DNA of 63,780 bases from Schlegelella_A sp036496385 (GTDB lineage: Bacteria; Pseudomonadota; Gammaproteobacteria; Burkholderiales; Burkholderiaceae_C): positions 1-63,780 of the forward strand of contig DASXLD010000025.1 in the NCBI GenBank assembly GCA_036496385.1. The letters run 5' to 3'. The number at the start of each line of letters is the position of its first letter. Positions within the stretch are counted from its first letter, which is position 1. Shown here one piece after another: positions 61,180 to 63,780 of this stretch. Made by a program: the position numbers and the translations under genes. Under the pieces are notes generated by a model. That model saw only the letters and a list, made by a program, of their open reading frames with translations. It ran no database searches and was not told the origin of the DNA.

Positions 61180-62355
61180 TCAGGCGGGACGGAACGCGAA
61201 CACGCCACCGCCCCGGGTGACGACGACGAGAAGCCCCTCGACGACGACGGGCGGCGTCGCGACGGCGCTGCCGTCGGTGGCGACGCGCGCCTGTGACTCG
61301 CCCCTGGCGCGCGACAGCCAGTAGAGCGTCCCTTCGAGATCGCCGACGACGACCGATTGGCCGATCGCCGCCGGCGCGCCGACGCCGCGGAACATCAGCG
61401 ACTCGTTGGTCCAGGCGATGTCGCCCGTGACCGTCCGCCAGGCGCTGATGCGATCGGAGGCGTCGGCGCCGAACAGCATCTCGCCGTCGCCGCCGATGGC
61501 ATCGGTGCCGCCGGTGGTCTTGGTCCACGCGACGTTGCCGAGCTGCGCGTCGACGCAGCCGACCGCGGCCTGGAACGAGCGCGCGCAGACGAGGTCGTTG
61601 ATGCGGACGACGGGGCCGATGAGATCGGCGAGCCGCTCGACTTCGTTGGCGCCACGAGGCGAACCGAGCGGAACTTCCCAGCGCAGCCCTCCGGTGCCCG
61701 GATCGATCCCCGCCATGCGCGGACCCTGGCCGACGATGAGGGTGTCCTTGAACGGTGCGAGGACGCCGGTCTGCTGCAACGTCAGCGGATCGCCGGGGCG
61801 CTGCACCTGCCAGAGCTTGAGGCCGTCGTTGGCATCGAACGCCTGCACCGAGCGATCGACGCCGAGGACGAAGATGCGTGCTCCGGCGACGAGCGGCGCG
61901 GTCGCGACGCGAACGCCGATCGGCTTCTTCCACTTGACCTGGCCGCTCTCGAGCGCGACGAGCTCGCCGCTGCGCGTGATCACCGAGGCGACCTTGCCGT
62001 CGCTGCCGACACCGGCCGAGAGCGACGCGCCGACATTGGCGCGCCAGAGCGTGCGGCCGCTCGCCGCCTCGACCGCGACGACGGTGCCGTCGCTCGCGGC
62101 GAGCGTCAGGACGTTGCCGTTGACCGCGATGGTGAGCGGGAACTCGACCTTGCCGATGTTCTGGTTCCAGATCCTCTGTACCGTGATCGGGGCGACGATC
62201 GGCTCGAGCTCCTTCGGCTTCGGTCGATCAGGGCCGAACAGCGAGCCGAAGGTCGAGCTGAGGGTCGAGCAGCCGCCGACAAGCGCGGCCGCAAGCGTTG
62301 CGGCTGCGGCCAGGGACAGCGCCCGCAGTGCCCGACGCGTCGCTCGCTCCGCCAT
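61180..62355 (-). CDS. bamB: outer membrane assembly lipoprotein BamB
   Basis: BamB is a beta-propeller lipoprotein that supports BamA. The 391-residue precursor has a lipoprotein signal ending LAAALVGGC, with lipidated Cys at residue 29, then PQQ-like propeller repeats (VVAVEAASGRTLWRANVGA, VQAFDANDGLKLWQVQ, AGIDPGTGGLRWEVPLG, VDAQLGNVAWTK). The ATG shares one base with the yfgM stop (TAATG). It lies between yfgM and der, as in many proteobacteria. Confidence 0.96.
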   Translation of the reverse strand: MAERATRRALRALSLAAAATLAAALVGGCSTLSSTFGSLFGPDRPKPKELEPIVAPITVQRIWNQNIGKVEFPLTIAVNGNVLTLAASDGTVVAVEAASGRTLWRANVGASLSAGVGSDGKVASVITRSGELVALESGQVKWKKPIGVRVATAPLVAGARIFVLGVDRSVQAFDANDGLKLWQVQRPGDPLTLQQTGVLAPFKDTLIVGQGPRMAGIDPGTGGLRWEVPLGSPRGANEVERLADLIGPVVRINDLVCARSFQAAVGCVDAQLGNVAWTKTTGGTDAIGGDGEMLFGADASDRISAWRTVTGDIAWTNESLMFRGVGAPAAIGQSVVVGDLEGTLYWLSRARGESQARVATDGSAVATPPVVVEGLLVVVTRGGGVFAFRPA

Positions 62356-63032
62356 TACTTCGACGCCTCGGCGCTGCTCGCCGTGCTCGCTGCCGGTTGC
62401 ACGCCGAGCAGGTTGAGCTTGGCCTCGACAAGACGCCGGTAGTCGATCTTCGGATCCATCGCCGTCCATGCCTTCAGGTACGACGCCTGTGCCTCGGCGT
62501 TCTTGCCCTGTGCGAGCTGGACATCGCCGCGGCGATCGGCGGCGAGGGCAACGAACTCGGGGTTGTCGATGGCGTCGAGCTGCTTCAGCGCCTCGTCGTA
62601 CTTCGCGGTATCGAGCAGCAACCCGGCGAGGCGCAGGCGCGCGATCGCGCGATAGCCGTCGTCCGAGGCGTGCTCGGCAACCCACGCGAGGCTCGTCTTG
62701 GCGGCGTCGTACTGCCCCTTCTCCGACTCGACCCGCGCGGCGACGAGGCCGGCCTGGTGGGTGAAGGTCGCGCGTGGATAGCGCTCCTGCATGTCGGCGA
62801 AGATGCGGGTCGCGCGGTCGGCGTCGACAGCCTGCGCGGCGCGTTCCATCTCGTCGTACAGTGCGCCGGCCTTGGCGCCTTGATCGCGCTGGTAGAGATT
62901 CCAGCCGTTCCACGCCGCATAGGCGCCGAGCACCAGCACCAGCAGCCACGAGACCAGGTTGCCGTACTGCTTCCAGAACGCCTTCAGCTGATCGAGCTGT
63001 TCCTGCTCTTCGAGGTCGAGATGAGTGGCCAT
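62355..63032 (-). CDS. yfgM: YfgM-family TPR membrane protein
   Basis: YfgM is an inner-membrane protein with periplasmic TPRs, an accessory of the SecYEG translocon with PpiD. The 225-residue product begins MATHLDLEEQEQLDQLKAFW, has a single membrane helix at about residues 27-45 (LVSWLLVLVLGAYAAWNGW), then helical repeats (YDAAKTSLAWVAEHASDDGYR, YDEALKQLDAIDNPEFV). It follows hisS by 49 bases. Confidence 0.93.
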   Translation of the reverse strand: MATHLDLEEQEQLDQLKAFWKQYGNLVSWLLVLVLGAYAAWNGWNLYQRDQGAKAGALYDEMERAAQAVDADRATRIFADMQERYPRATFTHQAGLVAARVESEKGQYDAAKTSLAWVAEHASDDGYRAIARLRLAGLLLDTAKYDEALKQLDAIDNPEFVALAADRRGDVQLAQGKNAEAQASYLKAWTAMDPKIDYRRLVEAKLNLLGVQPAASTASSAEASK

Positions 63033-63081
63033 GGAGGGTCCGAGGGTGGCGGGCGGCCGGCAGCTGCAGGCAAACCGGAGA

Positions 63082-63780
63082 TTATGGGGCGAGGGTCGCG
63101 GCCCACGCAGCCAGCTCGGCGAGCGCGACCGTCCGTTGCCCGGCGTCGGCATCGCGCAGCGGCTTGATCGACACCGCGCCGCGCGCGCCCTCTTCGGCGC
63201 CGAAGATGAGCGCGTGGCGTGCGCCGCTGGCGTCGGCCTTCCTGAACTGCGCCTTCATGCTGGCCCAGCCGTCGCTGCCGGCCGCGTGCATCACGACGGC
63301 GAGGCCGAGCGCGCGCAAGGCATCGCAGGTCGCGATCGCGATCGGGAGGGCGTTCGCATCGGGCACGATCGCGTAGACATCGGGCACTGCCGACGGCATC
63401 GCCACTTCGATCTCGTCGAGCAGCAGCAATACGCGCTCGATCCCCATGCCCCAGCCGACCCCGGGCGCGTCCTTGCCGCCGAGCTGGGCGATCAGCGGGT
63501 CGTAGCGGCCGCCGCCGCACACCGTCCCCTGCGCGCCCAAACGGTCAGTCGTCCACTCGAACACGGTCAGGTTGTAGTAGTCGAGGCCGCGCACGAGGCG
63601 TGGGTTGATGAGGTAGGCCAGGCCCGCGGCGTCGAGCGCAGCGCGAACGCCGGCGAAGTGCGCGAGCGACGCCTCGCCGAGGTGCTCGCTCAGGCGCGGT
63701 GCCGCTTCGATCACCGGCTGCATCGGCGGATGCTTGCTGTCGAGCAGGCGAAGCGGGTTCGTGTGCAGGCGGCGGCGGCC
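63082..63780 (-). CDS. hisS: histidyl-tRNA synthetase (5' part outside window)
   Basis: The C-terminal 232 residues are visible; the gene enters from the right edge. NPLRLLDSKHPP, LVRGLDYYNLTVFEWT, the motif-3-like CGGGRYDPLIAQLGG and GWGMGIERVLLLL are followed by the anticodon-binding domain (VYAIVPD, LRALGLAV). The frame is continuous to the edge, so the ATG at 63723 is internal, not the start. It is the first visible gene of the hisS-yfgM-bamB-der series. Confidence 0.97.
   Translation of the reverse strand, partial: GRRRLHTNPLRLLDSKHPPMQPVIEAAPRLSEHLGEASLAHFAGVRAALDAAGLAYLINPRLVRGLDYYNLTVFEWTTDRLGAQGTVCGGGRYDPLIAQLGGKDAPGVGWGMGIERVLLLLDEIEVAMPSAVPDVYAIVPDANALPIAIATCDALRALGLAVVMHAAGSDGWASMKAQFRKADASGARHALIFGAEEGARGAVSIKPLRDADAGQRTVALAELAAWAATLAP

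Overview
This is a contiguous, very GC-rich (roughly 70% by eye) chromosomal stretch from a Gram-negative betaproteobacterium, most likely Burkholderiales or a close relative. The main evidence is gene order. Three blocks, alaA-hom-thrC-moeA-moaD-moaE-clpB, rpsB-tsf-pyrH-frr-uppS-cdsA-dxr-rseP-bamA-ompH-lpxD-fabZ-lpxA-lpxB-rnhB, and hisS-yfgM-bamB-der-hfq-hflX-hflK-hflC-hisZ-purA, are typical of that class, and the lipid A and BAM genes imply an outer membrane. I cannot name a genus. The window is mostly core genome. I see no insertion sequence, prophage, CRISPR array or rRNA operon, and one tRNA.

Region 1 (1-2.8 kb): the rpsF-priB-rpsR operon (minus strand, rpsR cut by the window edge) and an unrecognised 508-residue protein with three W-x-x-T-R motifs. 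Region 2 (2.8-12 kb): one tightly packed minus-strand run, alaA-hom-thrC-moeA-moaD-moaE-crcB-clpB, joining alanine/threonine synthesis, molybdopterin synthesis, fluoride export and the ClpB disaggregase. clpB has its own RpoH-type promoter. Region 3 (12-25 kb): smaller units comprising an Mth938-like gene, bcp, PIN-PhoH, prpE, an isochorismatase-fold hydrolase, acuI, an NlpC/P60 protein, moaA with a GNAT gene, and the divergent pair ppsA / ppsR (synthase and its regulatory kinase) with a CBS-domain gene.

Region 4 (25-29.4 kb): the most accessory-looking part, with a probable decayed anti-sigma-like fragment, an FAD-linked oxidase, a TPR protein and a threonine/hydroxyaspartate dehydratase. 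Region 5 (29.4-44.6 kb): the envelope/translation supercluster on the minus strand, running from rpsB and tsf through phospholipid, isoprenoid, BAM and lipid A genes to rnhB and a SpoU methyltransferase, with many start/stop overlaps. Region 6 (44.8-49.1 kb): a plus-strand operon of amidase, D-amino acid dehydrogenase and NAD(P)HX repair enzyme.

Region 7 (49.1-63.8 kb): an SDR dehydrogenase and an RNase R that appears to lack its N-terminal helix-turn-helix domain. Its 5' end abuts tRNA-Leu(CAG) on the other strand. These are followed by the phosphoribosyltransferase-purA-hisZ-DUF2065-hflC-hflK-hflX-hfq-der-bamB-yfgM-hisS series, with hisS cut by the window edge.

I did not find a convincing new multi-gene system. 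The best leads are the N-truncated RNase R beside the tRNA, the probable CTG start of priB, the SRR-repeat tail of ribosomal protein S6, a set of genes whose -10-like hexamers lie so close to the start codon that leaderless mRNAs are expected, and the unrecognised W-x-x-T-R protein.
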